A stretch of DNA of 44,866 nt from positions 169,465 through 214,330 of the forward strand of contig NZ_LNNH01000028.1 of the NCBI RefSeq assembly GCF_001542915.1. Reading direction: 5' to 3'. Origin of the DNA: Peribacillus simplex. Its GTDB lineage: Bacteria > Bacillota > Bacilli > Bacillales > DSM-1321. The position numbers and the translations under genes are program-made. Shown piece by piece: positions 7,189 through 16,470 of this stretch (positions within the stretch are counted from its first letter, which is position 1; each line of letters starts with the position of its first letter). Under the pieces are notes generated by a model, which worked only from the letters and a program-made list of their open reading frames with translations, had not been told where the DNA came from and searched no databases.

Positions 7189-10100
7189 TTGGATATCAAA
7201 TTAAATCAAAAAATCATAAAAGACATGTGTGGGACAGTTTCCTTCAAAAGAGGGGGGCCTTCCAGCGGACGAATAAAGTGACTTTTGAAAGCTACCGCCC
7301 CGATGGCTGTGAAGCAATTGTCGCTGGAAAGGAAATCTTTCATGTTTCCGTTGCAGCGGATGCCGCCGGCGGAATAAAATCGACATGCACCTGCCCTACA
7401 CTCGCTTCCTTCGCAAAGGATTGCCAGCATATTGCAGCCGTACTGCTGTCGGTTTACGATCATCAGCGCCAAGGAACGGTCCCTGAAGGGGCAGACACAG
7501 CCCAGGTAGATGCGTCAAGGCTGTCCGAGGGGTTACTGACGCTGTTCAATAGCCAGACTGTACGAAAAAGCGGGCATCAGCTCCACTTCGAAAACCGGCA
7601 GATGCTTGAAGCCGAGTTTACGCTGAAGCCAATATTGATGGGCAAGAGGCAATATATGCTCGGAATGGAACTGGAAATCGGTAAGGTTCATGTAGCGGAT
7701 GTCCGGGATTTCCTGAAGCGAGTAAAAGAAGGGGAACCTGCCTTGCTCTCCCCGTCATTTCTGTATGACCCTGAGCTTCATTGTTTTCAGCGTGAAACGG
7801 ACGCAGTCCTGCAGCAGCTCATTACCGTGCTATCGGATGAAAAAGTCTATGCAGACGCCCTAGCGGATGAATCGGAATACAAGATGGACGATCACTTATT
7901 GCTTCTGCCTCCATCTTCCTTTACCAGGCTCCTCCCTTTCCTTGCCAGTGTACCGTGGGTGAAGCTCGCTCATGGCGGCAAAACGTTTCAAGGTCTGCTG
8001 ATTTCATGCGAGTCGCTACCTTTGCGTTTTCATTTTAACCAAAGCGAGGGTGAAGGATATCGACTGGATATTAACGGCCTGAATGAGATGATCGTCATGG
8101 ATGCATATAAAACGGTTCTTTTTGATGGAAGTCTCGTCCAGCTCGAATCCGAAGATTGCCAACGCCTATCGGACTTGAAGCAAATGCTTGAAGATTCAGG
8201 GATGGATCGAATTCCCATCCATCATGATCAACTGGAATTATTCTTCGACAAAGTCGTGCCGGGCTTGAAAAGGCTCGGGGAAGTCCAGATTGCAAGGTCC
8301 ATCAGTGAACGGTTTATGACGGCACCGCTTGTGGCAAAGCTATATCTGGATCGAGTGAAAAACAGGCTGCTTGCCGGTTTGGAATTCCATTATGAAAATA
8401 TCGTGATCAACCCCTTGGATGAATCCAAAGTACCTGCGATGCTCATAAGAGATGCAAAAAAGGAGGCGGAGATACTTACGCGTATGGAGGATGGCCGATT
8501 CGCCAAGACGGACGGTGGTTACTTTCTGCATAATGAAGAGTTGGAGTACGAGTTTTTATACCATATCGTCCCGAAACTCCAAAATTTGGTCCAAATCTAT
8601 GCCACGACAGCGATAAGAAACCGAATATCGCGGGGGAATTCGGCACCGCGCATCAGGGTGAAAATCAAGAAGGAACGAACGGATTGGCTGGAATTCAAAT
8701 TTGAAATGGACGCGATCCCCGATAAGCAAATACGGGAGGTGTTGGCAGCGCTTGAAGAAAAGCGGAAGTATTACCGCTTAAGGAGTGGATCGCTGCTTTC
8801 CCTAGAGACGAGGGAGTTCGAGGAAATCCAACGTTTCCTGAAGGCACTTCCCGTGCAGGATCAAGATCTGGAAGGCAGTCTGAACATGCCAATCGTAACA
8901 GGGCTTCGGCTTCTGGATTCCGTGAACGACAGCGGCACATTCACGTTCGAGGAATCATTCCGTAAGTTCCTGGAAAACATCAAGAATCCGGATGAATTGG
9001 AGTTCCCAGTGCCAATGAGCCTGGAGCCGATATTGCGTGATTATCAAAAACACGGCTACAAATGGATGAAAATACTCGCCGGATACGGATTCGGAGGGAT
9101 TCTTGCAGATGATATGGGACTCGGGAAAACCCTGCAAAGCATAGCGTTCATCGTATCGGAGCTGCCCGACATTCGTAAGGAAAAGCGCCCGGCCCTCATT
9201 GTCTGCCCCTCATCCTTAACCTATAATTGGCTGGCTGAATTCGTAAAATTCGCTCCGGATATCCAAGCTGTCATCGTCGATGGGCACAAGCTGGAGCGGA
9301 CAAAGCTATTGAGGGAAGCGATGGACATGGATGTCGTGATCACCTCGTATCCGCTGCTGCGGAGGGATATTTTATGGTTTGAAAAACAGGACTTCCATAC
9401 GGTGTTCTTTGATGAAGCACAGGCGTTCAAGAACCCAGGGACACAAACGGCCCGGGCGGCCAAGAAGATAAAGGCCGGACATCGTTTTGCGCTGACGGGC
9501 ACGCCGATCGAGAATTCGCTTGAAGAGCTCTGGTCACTATTTCATGTTGTCTTTCCCGAGCTGTTCATGGGGTTAAAGGAATATAGCAACCTCTCCAGGA
9601 AGAAGATCTCCCGGAGGATCCAGCCTTTTCTGCTGCGGAGGATGAAAGAGGATGTACTGGGGGAGCTTCCGGAAAAAATCGAGTCGCAGAAATCGATGGA
9701 GCTGCTTCCAGATCAAAAGAAATTATACGGTGCCTATCTGGCGAAGCTTAAAGCTGACACGCTCAAGCATCTCGACAAGGATACCTTCCGCAAAAACCGG
9801 ATCAGGATTCTCGCTGGCTTGACCAGGCTTCGGCAGATTTGCTGTCACCCCGCCTTGTTCGTGGACGGGTATACAGGCAGCTCGGCAAAGTATGAACAGC
9901 TTATGCAAATCATCGAGGAATCGAAGCTTTCAGGAAGACGGGTGCTGATTTTCTCGCAATTTACGAAGATGCTTCAAATGATCGGCAGGGATTTAGCGAG
10001 GCAGGGACAAGACTACTTCTATTTGGATGGGCAAACACCATCGAAGGAACGTGTGGATGTCTGCAATCGATTTAACTCAGGAGAACGGGATATATTCCTC

Positions 10101-10394
10101 ATTTCTTTGAAAGCTGGAGGGACTGGGCTCAATTTGACCGGTGCCGACACGGTCATTCTTTATGACCTTTGGTGGAATCCGGCCGTTGAGGAGCAGGCTG
10201 CCGACAGGGCCCACCGAATGGGGCAGGAAAACGTGGTCCAAGTCATCAAACTTGTTGCCCGGGGCACCATCGAAGAGAAAATGAATGAGCTTCAAGAGAA
10301 GAAGAGACATCTGATCGAGGAAATCATCGACCCTGGAGAGAAGTCATCATCCGCACTTACGGAAGAGGACATTCGGGAAATTTTGATGATATAG
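7189..10394 (+). CDS. SWIM zinc-finger SNF2-family helicase (YwqA-like), apparent frameshift near the N terminus
   Basis: The gene encodes about 1,068 residues if one base is restored. A near-perfect AAGGAGGT site lies eight bases before TTG 7189, which opens LDIKLNQKIIKDMCGTVSFK. This frame stops at 7279-7281, while the long frame (1,055 codons from ATG 7227, no good ribosome site) resumes with AFQRTNKVTFESYRPDG. The switch falls at a run of six G (7252-7257); one more G would join them. Domains in order: SWIM finger (CTC...CQH), SNF2-helicase-associated region, ATPase with DDMGLGKT, DEAQ and TGTPIENS, and the C-terminal lobe with GGTGLNLTGAD and DRAHRMGQ. SNF2 proteins are ATP-driven DNA translocases; the bacterial substrate is unknown. 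The gene may be mutated, or the run may be a sequencing error. Confidence 0.88.
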
Positions 10395-10438
10395 GAAGGG
10401 GGGAAGCTGTTTCAGCCACCGTCATAGCCCTTCCTGTT

Positions 10439-10469
10439 AGGCCGCCTGCAAATGGGCGGCCTTTTTTTC
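10439..10469 (+). terminator. Rho-independent terminator after the SNF2 gene
   Basis: AGGCCGCC and GGCGGCCT pair perfectly around an eight-base loop and run into seven T. It lies between convergent genes and may also act for the minus-strand ykkD gene. Confidence 0.9.
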
Positions 10470-10473
10470 TAAA

Positions 10474-10791
10474 CTAGGAAACGAGTTTCAAGCCGACAGC
10501 TGCACATAGCACCATCGCTATGAACACGATTCTCCGCCAATCTTTCGATTCACCATATAGGAGCATCCCGATTATCGCTCCGCCAGATGCGCCGATTCCA
10601 GTCCATATCGCATAGGCCGTTCCCATCGGCAATGTTTGCATGGCATAAGCAAGAAATAGGAAACTTGCACCGAATCCGGCGAATAACAGCGTCAAGGATT
10701 GCCAATTCCGGTCTTTATGCAATTTATTGATCATCGCAACACCAAACATTTCACATAGACCCGCTAAGATTAAAGAAATCCAAGCCATCAT
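10474..10791 (-). CDS. ykkD: SMR-family guanidinium exporter subunit, YkkD-like
   Basis: The 105-residue, four-helix small multidrug resistance protein begins [20 protein letters not shown], with the membrane-embedded Glu of SMR transporters in helix 1. It contains the [19 protein letters not shown] segment typical of YkkD. It overlaps ykkC by four bases (ATGA), so the two subunits are translationally coupled and likely assemble as a heterodimer. Members controlled by the guanidine-I riboswitch have been shown to export guanidinium. The riboswitch upstream of ykkC supports that role here rather than general drug efflux. Confidence 0.9.
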   Translation of the reverse strand: MMAWISLILAGLCEMFGVAMINKLHKDRNWQSLTLLFAGFGASFLFLAYAMQTLPMGTAYAIWTGIGASGGAIIGMLLYGESKDWRRIVFIAMVLCAAVGLKLVS

Positions 10792-11129
10792 GATTCCTCC
10801 CCTTTTGCAGCTTTATCATCGGTCACTACCTTTAAACCGATTACCCCTCCTAATAATAGGAGGATCAATAGCGTTTTGCTTAACTTGAATGATTCTCCAA
10901 AGAAGATGATTTCAGATAAAACGGTCCCGGCGGTCCCCATCCCTACAAAAACGGCATATACCGTTCCGACGGGAAGCTTCCGTCCAGCCATGATCATCAA
11001 ATAAAAACTGATGATGATGGAAATGACGGTTCCGGTCCAAGTCCAAAAACCATCCGCATGTTTTAAGCCAACCACCCAAAAAACCTCAAAAAAAGCTGCA
11101 ATGAATACTTTAATCCAGTTGATATGCAT
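10788..11129 (-). CDS. ykkC: SMR-family guanidinium exporter subunit, YkkC-like
   Basis: The 113-residue, four-helix SMR protein starts at ATG 11129, nine bases after a GGAGGT site. A longer in-frame start at 11165 has no such site. It contains the conserved Glu in [18 protein letters not shown] and the [20 protein letters not shown] loop characteristic of YkkC. It is the first gene behind a guanidine-I riboswitch and is followed by ykkD with a four-base overlap. The pair should form an inner-membrane proton-coupled exporter for guanidinium. Confidence 0.9.
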   Translation of the reverse strand: MHINWIKVFIAAFFEVFWVVGLKHADGFWTWTGTVISIIISFYLMIMAGRKLPVGTVYAVFVGMGTAGTVLSEIIFFGESFKLSKTLLILLLLGGVIGLKVVTDDKAAKGEES

Positions 11130-11169
11130 GACACCAACACCTCCAATATCATTATTCTTTACCAAAAAA

Positions 11170-11217
11170 CAAAAAAGCCAAAGAGATGACTGTTAAACAG
11201 TATCTCCCAGGCTTTTA
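11170..11217 (-). terminator. Riboswitch-controlled terminator of ykkCD
   Basis: On the minus strand AAAGCC..GGGAGAT pairs with ATCTCT..GGC, followed by six T. The 5' arm overlaps the 3' end of the guanidine-I aptamer, the usual arrangement in which guanidine binding prevents termination. Confidence 0.85.
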
Positions 11218-11293
11218 TCCTTCCGTGACACAGCAAGCTGTGAGTTTTCTCTCGGACCAGGCCAGCCATTAGACGTGCTGCGGAACCCTAGAA
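11205..11293 (-). ncRNA. Guanidine-I (ykkC) riboswitch aptamer
   Basis: The minus strand carries the conserved blocks of the ykkC RNA in order: CTAGGGTTCCG, CTGGTCCGAGAG, CACGGA and GGATAAAAGCC. The RNA sits between a SigA-type promoter and the ykkCD genes, with an intrinsic terminator as expression platform. Members with this upstream gene pairing sense guanidinium and switch the exporter on. Confidence 0.95.
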
Positions 11294-11320
11294 AACATTT
11301 GACGTATGCAATTACCTTAC

Positions 11321-11348
11321 ATTATACATACTTTTGAAACATACTCAA
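11321..11348 (-). promoter_or_regulatory. SigA-type promoter of the ykkC riboswitch transcript
   Basis: TTGAGT and TATAAT on the minus strand are separated by 16 bp and lie just upstream of the aptamer, leaving a short leader before CTAGGG. Confidence 0.75.
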
Positions 11349-11398
11349 GAGAAAAATCATGACAAAATCAAGTAGCGCTTCATGATGCAAAGCACCAA

Positions 11399-12370
11399 TC
11401 AGGCATTGACTGTCCGTTTTCGGGCTGGCCCTTCATTTTTATGTGATACATAGCTATGCAGGATCATTCCGATGATCACGATGAAGATGCCGAACCACGA
11501 TAAAAGGGAAGGAATCGCTAAAGCAAGGAATAGTAATTCGCCAGCCAGGGCAAATAGCACTTCCATCGATTGAGTGGCTTCCACGGAAGCTAATTTCTGC
11601 ATATTTCCGCGTGCCATATCGGTCGCCTTGAAAAAAAGGACGGTCGCAATAACGCCGGAAAACAAGGCTACCAAAAGGGATTGAAAGCTCTGCATCTTCG
11701 TCGGGGCGCCTACTGTCATGAATCCGTAAATGGAAAGCAGGAACCAAAACGGCAGACTTGCCAACGTCATGCCTAATACCCTTTGATAGGCATCCAGCCT
11801 CCCTTCTGACACTTCCATCATTTTACGATTCCCCAAAGGATAGGCGAATCCAGCGATGATGATTGGAATCACGCCTAACCAGAGGTTAGCCATGGAAATA
11901 TGCTTCGTATGCTCCAGTTGCATCAGGATGATACCGAGCAGGATGATCATCGACATGAAGAGCCCCTTTACGGAAATCTTCCCTCTTTTCCTTTCAAGCC
12001 CATCTTTTGTTTCGATATTTTCAAAAAAGAGCGGGGCCAGTAAAGCTCCCGAAATGATCGTGATTTGCCAAGTTCCGGCAATCAGCCAACCCGGTGAGTA
12101 GGCGGAGGCAAAGCATAAGGGGGCATAAAATAACCCGAAGCCCACAAAACTCCAAAGCAGCCAAGTTCCCGGCCGTTCTCTCATCACACGCAATAGGGGA
12201 AGCAGGTTTTTCCTGCTTAAAACGATACACAATAGAAAGGGCACCATGAAAATATATCGCAGCGAAGCACTCCAAATCCAACTCCCGCCAGACAATTCCA
12301 TCGCCTGATTCAAAACGAACGTAAAGGCAAAGAAGAAAGCTGAACAAATCCCTAATATAATCGGACGCAA
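11399..12370 (-). CDS. EmrE/EamA-type multidrug or metabolite transporter
   Basis: The membrane protein of about 323 residues has ten hydrophobic segments and matches the multidrug-resistance efflux transporter family (EmrE, PF13536), a branch of the drug/metabolite superfamily. I chose the TTG at 12370 because GGAGGTGAG lies eight bases upstream, giving MRPIILGICSAFFFAFTFVL. The longer frame back to 12532 includes a non-hydrophobic, atypical extension. Motifs such as SPGWLIAGTWQIT and the GVIATVLFFKATDMARGN segment fit the family. The gene stands alone, and no substrate can be assigned. Confidence 0.8.
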   Translation of the reverse strand: MRPIILGICSAFFFAFTFVLNQAMELSGGSWIWSASLRYIFMVPFLLCIVLSRKNLLPLLRVMRERPGTWLLWSFVGFGLFYAPLCFASAYSPGWLIAGTWQITIISGALLAPLFFENIETKDGLERKRGKISVKGLFMSMIILLGIILMQLEHTKHISMANLWLGVIPIIIAGFAYPLGNRKMMEVSEGRLDAYQRVLGMTLASLPFWFLLSIYGFMTVGAPTKMQSFQSLLVALFSGVIATVLFFKATDMARGNMQKLASVEATQSMEVLFALAGELLFLALAIPSLLSWFGIFIVIIGMILHSYVSHKNEGPARKRTVNA

Positions 12371-12753
12371 TGGACTCACCTCCATCTGTTTTATGAGCCA
12401 ATAATTAGCCAAGCCCCTGAAAGAATGGCAATCGTTTCGGCTTTCGTTATGATGGTACGAACATATTCGCAGTGGGAAGGACTTAAAGAAATTTTCTGAA
12501 TAGATAATCAACCAATATAAATTGTCCTTCAAAAGTGAGGGAAAATCAACAGGATTCTGCTAGATTTGTAAAATCATCCTTCATCGTTCGACATGAACGT
12601 TTTGTCGGCACGGAAAGGAAGCGCTATCATGTTTGCGTTTGATTTGCCAGTATATTCTATAAGGAAGGAGGATAAACGCTGACACGACGGGGTTCAGATC
12701 CGTTTAAGCTGAAAAAATCATATAAAGGTAGATAATATCCGAAGATGCGAGAA

Positions 12754-12782
12754 TTGACGGATATGGTAGGGAGTGGTATCTT
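12754..12782 (+). promoter_or_regulatory. SigA-type promoter of abrB
   Basis: TTGACG (12754-12759) and TATCTT (12777-12782) are separated by 17 bp, about 80 bp before the abrB start. Spo0A boxes follow immediately downstream, as in B. subtilis abrB. The rest of the gap 12371-12750 shows nothing further I can name. Confidence 0.65.
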
Positions 12783-12799
12783 TATAGAAGTGCAAATAA

Positions 12800-12816
12800 T
12801 GTCGAATGCTGACGAA
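12800..12816 (+). promoter_or_regulatory. Tandem Spo0A boxes (0A boxes) in the abrB leader
   Basis: TGTCGAA at 12800-12806 is a perfect 0A box and TGACGAA at 12810-12816 is a one-mismatch copy, spaced ten bases apart in the same orientation. The pair lies just downstream of the -10 element. This matches the position where phosphorylated Spo0A represses abrB in B. subtilis. Confidence 0.85.
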
Positions 12817-12862
12817 ATACATAGATGCAACATTCGCAAGAAAATGAGTGGGGTAAATAATC

Positions 12863-13147
12863 ATGAAATCTACAGGTATTGTACGTAAAGTTGACGAATT
12901 AGGACGGGTAGTCATTCCGATTGAACTGCGCCGTACATTAGGAATTAAAGAGAAAGACGCTTTGGAGATCTATGTCGAACAAGATCGTATAATCCTTCAA
13001 AAATATAAGCCAAACATGACTTGTCAGGTAACAGGTGAAACATCCGATGACAATATGAAACTAGCTGACGGAAAATTGATCCTAAGCGCTGAAGGTGCTG
13101 AACTTCTAATCAAGGAAATTCAAGCTAGCCTCGAAACTGCTAAATAA
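12863..13147 (+). CDS. abrB: Transition-state regulator AbrB
   Basis: The 94-residue protein begins MKSTGIVRKVDELGRVVIPI, the SpoVT-AbrB swapped-hairpin DNA-binding domain (residues 1-50). It continues with KPNMTCQVTGETSDDNMKLA, diagnostic of AbrB rather than its paralogue Abh. AbrB represses post-exponential functions such as sporulation entry, biofilm and antibiotic genes, and is itself shut off by Spo0A. The upstream promoter and 0A boxes have the same architecture. The gene is monocistronic, ending in a strong terminator. Confidence 0.93.
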   Translation: MKSTGIVRKVDELGRVVIPIELRRTLGIKEKDALEIYVEQDRIILQKYKPNMTCQVTGETSDDNMKLADGKLILSAEGAELLIKEIQASLETAK

Positions 13148-13163
13148 AGCTAAAAGGCATCCA

Positions 13164-13198
13164 AGAGCAGGGAAATAACATTTCCCTGCTCTTTTTTT
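13164..13198 (+). terminator. Rho-independent terminator of abrB
   Basis: A perfect 13-bp stem (AGAGCAGGGAAAT with ATTTCCCTGCTCT) around a three-base loop, followed by a T-run. Confidence 0.95.
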
Positions 13199-13640
13199 AT
13201 TGGACGATGGAGAAATGATAAAAATAATTCGTTTCGCGAGCGAATCCTATTTTTTCGTAAAGGCTTTGTGCCTCCACATTATCCTTGCCTGTCTCGAGTG
13301 TAATCCCTTTTGCGCCTGATTCCCGTGCGAAAGCGATCGCCGCCTTCAATAACTCCTCGCCATATCCCTTTTTGCGCGCTGAATCCTTCACGAATAAGTC
13401 GTTCAAGATCCATGAATGCCTCATGCTTACTGATGAAAAGGAAGGATACAGTTGTACAAACCCTACAGCATCCTCCTCTTCACTGGCCATGAACACGACA
13501 GAATCTCCATTCGCCAGCCTTTCACCCAAAAAATTCCTTGCCGAAACAAAATCAGACACCTGCTCATAAAACACTCTGTATGCATCAAAAAGACCCGTCA
13601 GAGATTCGAGCTGGTCCAATGTAGCTCTCTGGATATTCAT
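13197..13640 (-). CDS. GNAT-family N-acetyltransferase
   Basis: The 147-residue protein starts at ATG 13640, seven bases after GGAGGT. It shows the GNAT fold landmarks: a central strand followed by the acetyl-CoA loop DSARKKGYGEELLKAA (R/Q-x-x-G-x-G/A pattern), then GITLETGKDNVEAQSLYEKIGF, the usual C-terminal motif. The acceptor substrate is unknown. It ends convergently at the abrB terminator and lies downstream of the second germination operon on the same strand, separated by about 195 bp. Confidence 0.85.
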   Translation of the reverse strand: MNIQRATLDQLESLTGLFDAYRVFYEQVSDFVSARNFLGERLANGDSVVFMASEEEDAVGFVQLYPSFSSVSMRHSWILNDLFVKDSARKKGYGEELLKAAIAFARESGAKGITLETGKDNVEAQSLYEKIGFARETNYFYHFSIVQ

Positions 13641-13835
13641 ATAGGATACCTCCAAATGATTAGAATACTCATAATTTACCATTTCTTCGTGCGTAATGAA
13701 ACGTATTCATGACTTCTTTACGCGTGTTGCTCGTTTTTTTGAAGGTTTTCCATTGTGTTTGGCCATTAACTCGAAATGTGGTGCACGGGGCTTGTATTCA
13801 GTAGTTACATATTGTGCGAATGAAGCATTGCGCCA

Positions 13836-14981
13836 TCATCTTAAAGGTTTAGCTTCCAAGCCGCCTGTGTTCTTGATATGGACTTTGACGTTGATCGCAT
13901 GGATTGAATGGGGATCCAGGTAATCCTTCGGTTCTTTAATATCATTTTCCTGCCAGTATTTGGTTTCTTTGATATAGAGGATTTTGCCTAGGCTTAGTGG
14001 ATCTGCATTCTTTTTGAGTCCTGCTTCAAAGGTCGATTGAATTTCTTTTTTAATTTGGCTTTCAAATTTCCGTTTTATTTTATTCATATCCATTTGGGTA
14101 TCGAGTCCGAGTATTTTGCCTGGCACGACAACCTCGATATCGTATTTAAACTTTCCGTTCTTGAAAACTGGTTTTACTTTATGATAGGGATGGGAGAAGG
14201 ACGCATAGATATCTTCCTTGTTGAAGCTAATATTTACGGGTGCCTTGTTGGTTCTTTTAGTTAGCCAGCGGACGCCGCTCAATTCTTGTTCAGAAAACCA
14301 GGGCTGTGACACTTTGAAGAAAATGACAAAGGCTCCATCCATATAAAGGCTTTTGCGTTTAGTCCCTTTTTCTTTCCACACCTTATTGTTCCAGCTAATG
14401 GAAGGCAAAATGGTCGTCGATGCTTTTTCACGTTGATTGGAATAATATTTTTGAACGGTAATGGGTTTAATGAATGAGCGATTACGATAGATATCTTCCG
14501 GAAGATATAAAGTCGTGTACAAAGGTGACAAATTAAAATAGCCATTGATGGAAAAAAGCTCATCCATGGAACTTTTCGTGGCGAAAATATTGGCTGAGTA
14601 TCTAAGCAGTTGGTTCCTATAAATATAATCGACTATTTCGGTGCTTTGCTGTTTCAGTACATTTTCACTGAGCACAAAGGTGGAAACATGCCCCATATAA
14701 AGGGCTTGCTGTGTATTGTGCATCAGTTGGTTCATGGCCGTCGAAATGGAACGGCCTTTTTCCTTTCCTACATATACAGGAGGGTTTTGCGTCGGTTTCG
14801 CTTCCGTTTTAGCTACGGCAGCGAAGTCCACAAGCTGCGCATAAACGATATATTCCCCATCTTTGAAATCGATGCCGATCGCTGTTGTATAGTGGAAATC
14901 CTGGATCGTTTTTTCGTCCCAGCAACCGGAAAGTAACAGGAATAAGGGAATGGTCAACAAAATTTTAGTGATGCGGAACAT
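13836..14981 (-). CDS. Spore germinant receptor subunit C, second operon, Ger(x)C lipoprotein
   Basis: About 381 residues from ATG 14981. The N terminus is a lipoprotein signal ending LLLSGC, followed by WDEKTIQDFHYTTAIGIDF, the Ger(x)C hallmark. It is the last gene of a B-A-C operon on the minus strand. It starts just downstream of the A-subunit stop (14986), so translation is probably coupled. The sequence differs widely from the C subunit at 4386-5609, so the two operons are not a recent duplication. No clear terminator follows; the frame after the stop is open for 42 more codons. Confidence 0.92.
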   Translation of the reverse strand: MFRITKILLTIPLFLLLSGCWDEKTIQDFHYTTAIGIDFKDGEYIVYAQLVDFAAVAKTEAKPTQNPPVYVGKEKGRSISTAMNQLMHNTQQALYMGHVSTFVLSENVLKQQSTEIVDYIYRNQLLRYSANIFATKSSMDELFSINGYFNLSPLYTTLYLPEDIYRNRSFIKPITVQKYYSNQREKASTTILPSISWNNKVWKEKGTKRKSLYMDGAFVIFFKVSQPWFSEQELSGVRWLTKRTNKAPVNISFNKEDIYASFSHPYHKVKPVFKNGKFKYDIEVVVPGKILGLDTQMDMNKIKRKFESQIKKEIQSTFEAGLKKNADPLSLGKILYIKETKYWQENDIKEPKDYLDPHSIHAINVKVHIKNTGGLEAKPLR

Positions 14982-14985
14982 GTCC

Positions 14986-16470
14986 TTATTGCCCCTTCCT
15001 TGTTTTATCTTTGGCACCTAGGGATCGCTTGGCCATTGAATTCCATGGCCTCTTTATGAAGGAATCCAGGACCTTCGTCAATCTTGGGGGATTTAGTCCG
15101 CCAAGATAGGAAACACCGAATGAATCGAGCCTCGATAATAAAGTGACGATGGACAGGAAGCCGATGATGCAGCCGTAGATTCCATAAATGCAGCTGAGTG
15201 CCAGGACGAACATGCGTAAGATGGTGACGGCTCCAGTTAATGATTGATTGACAAGGGTATAAGACGCGACAGATGTAACAGCTGTTACCACTAGCATCGT
15301 TTGGGAGGTCAGCCCTGCCCGGATTGCGGCATCACCGACGATGAGCCCGCCGACCACTGCGACGGTTTGGCCGACGGCTTTAGGCAATCTCACTCCGGAT
15401 TCACGGAATAACTCGAATAAAATGAGCATGAGAATGAACTCCATCGTCGCAGACAACGGAAGCCCGAGTCTTGAAAGGGTTATGGTCGCAAGTAAAGGAA
15501 ACGGCACCTGTTCGATATTGAAAGCGGATATCGATATCCAGAATCCAGGCAATAAAATGGTAATGCCCAGTCCCAGAAAACGAAGAAGTCGTTCAAGGCT
15601 TACATATAAATAAGGAAGATTCGAATCTTCAGCTGTCTTAATTTGCAATAATAAAGTAGAAGGAGCGACAATGACCGTGGGCATCCCGTCAACGATCAGG
15701 ATGAACCTTCCTTGATTGATGGCCTCGACTACAAAATCGGGACGGCTCGTATAATGAGTGAGTGGGAATATGCTGAATTTACTGTTTGAGATCATTTCCT
15801 CCAATTGCTGGCTGCTGACCAATATATCAATATCGATCGAGTTCATCCTGGCTCTAATATTGGCGATAAGATCTTTATTGACGATGTCATCCATGTACAT
15901 CAGCGCTACTTTCGTTTGACTTCGCCTGCCTACGATAAAATCCTCGTAGGCGAGTGATTTTGTTTTTAAACGCTTTCTGACCAAGGCTGTATTTATGCTT
16001 AAATCTTCGACAAACCCATCTCTTGGCCCCCGTACTGAAACCTCGAAGGAGGATTCCTCAGGCTGCCTGTTCGGGACATTGGACAAATTCATCGAATACA
16101 CCTTCTGGGTGGAAGGGATGAACAACAAAGCATAACCGGAGAAAATCGACTGTTGTACACTAGTGAATTCATCATCGATGGTTACCTTCGTCAAATCCAC
16201 CAACGGGTTCAGCTTGTTAATGGTTGCCTCGGCATCGATTTTCTCATCCAACGCCATCATTTTGTTCAGTTTTTCCAATATCCCCTCATTCAATAAACTG
16301 ATATCGACCATGCTCGTGCAATAAAAGATAAGGGCAGGAATGGGATTTTCGGTTTCCCCGATATAAATCGTGTCAAAGAGGATGTCTGAACTCTTGCAGA
16401 ACAACTTGCGAAATGTTTCCTCCTTCAATTCAGGCAGTTCCGGTTCATTTTTGGATCGTTTCATTCTCAT
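14986..16470 (-). CDS. Spore germinant receptor subunit A, second operon
   Basis: The 494-residue GerA-family protein has a cytoplasmic N-terminal domain with VRGPRDGFVEDLSINTALVRKRL and a membrane domain with GFWISISAFNIEQVPFPLL and RESGVRLPKAVGQTVAVVGG. It starts behind GGAGGGG and overlaps the B-subunit gene by 26 bp. It is shorter than the first-operon A subunit mainly at the termini. It would act with the adjacent B and C subunits in the spore inner membrane. Unlike the first operon, the gene order is B-A-C. Confidence 0.92.
   Translation of the reverse strand: MRMKRSKNEPELPELKEETFRKLFCKSSDILFDTIYIGETENPIPALIFYCTSMVDISLLNEGILEKLNKMMALDEKIDAEATINKLNPLVDLTKVTIDDEFTSVQQSIFSGYALLFIPSTQKVYSMNLSNVPNRQPEESSFEVSVRGPRDGFVEDLSINTALVRKRLKTKSLAYEDFIVGRRSQTKVALMYMDDIVNKDLIANIRARMNSIDIDILVSSQQLEEMISNSKFSIFPLTHYTSRPDFVVEAINQGRFILIVDGMPTVIVAPSTLLLQIKTAEDSNLPYLYVSLERLLRFLGLGITILLPGFWISISAFNIEQVPFPLLATITLSRLGLPLSATMEFILMLILFELFRESGVRLPKAVGQTVAVVGGLIVGDAAIRAGLTSQTMLVVTAVTSVASYTLVNQSLTGAVTILRMFVLALSCIYGIYGCIIGFLSIVTLLSRLDSFGVSYLGGLNPPRLTKVLDSFIKRPWNSMAKRSLGAKDKTRKGQ

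Noticed and set aside
12658..12676. Strong AAGGAAGGAGG sequence upstream of abrB as a ribosome site of a small gene
   Set aside because: No ATG, GTG or TTG follows at usable spacing with an open frame.
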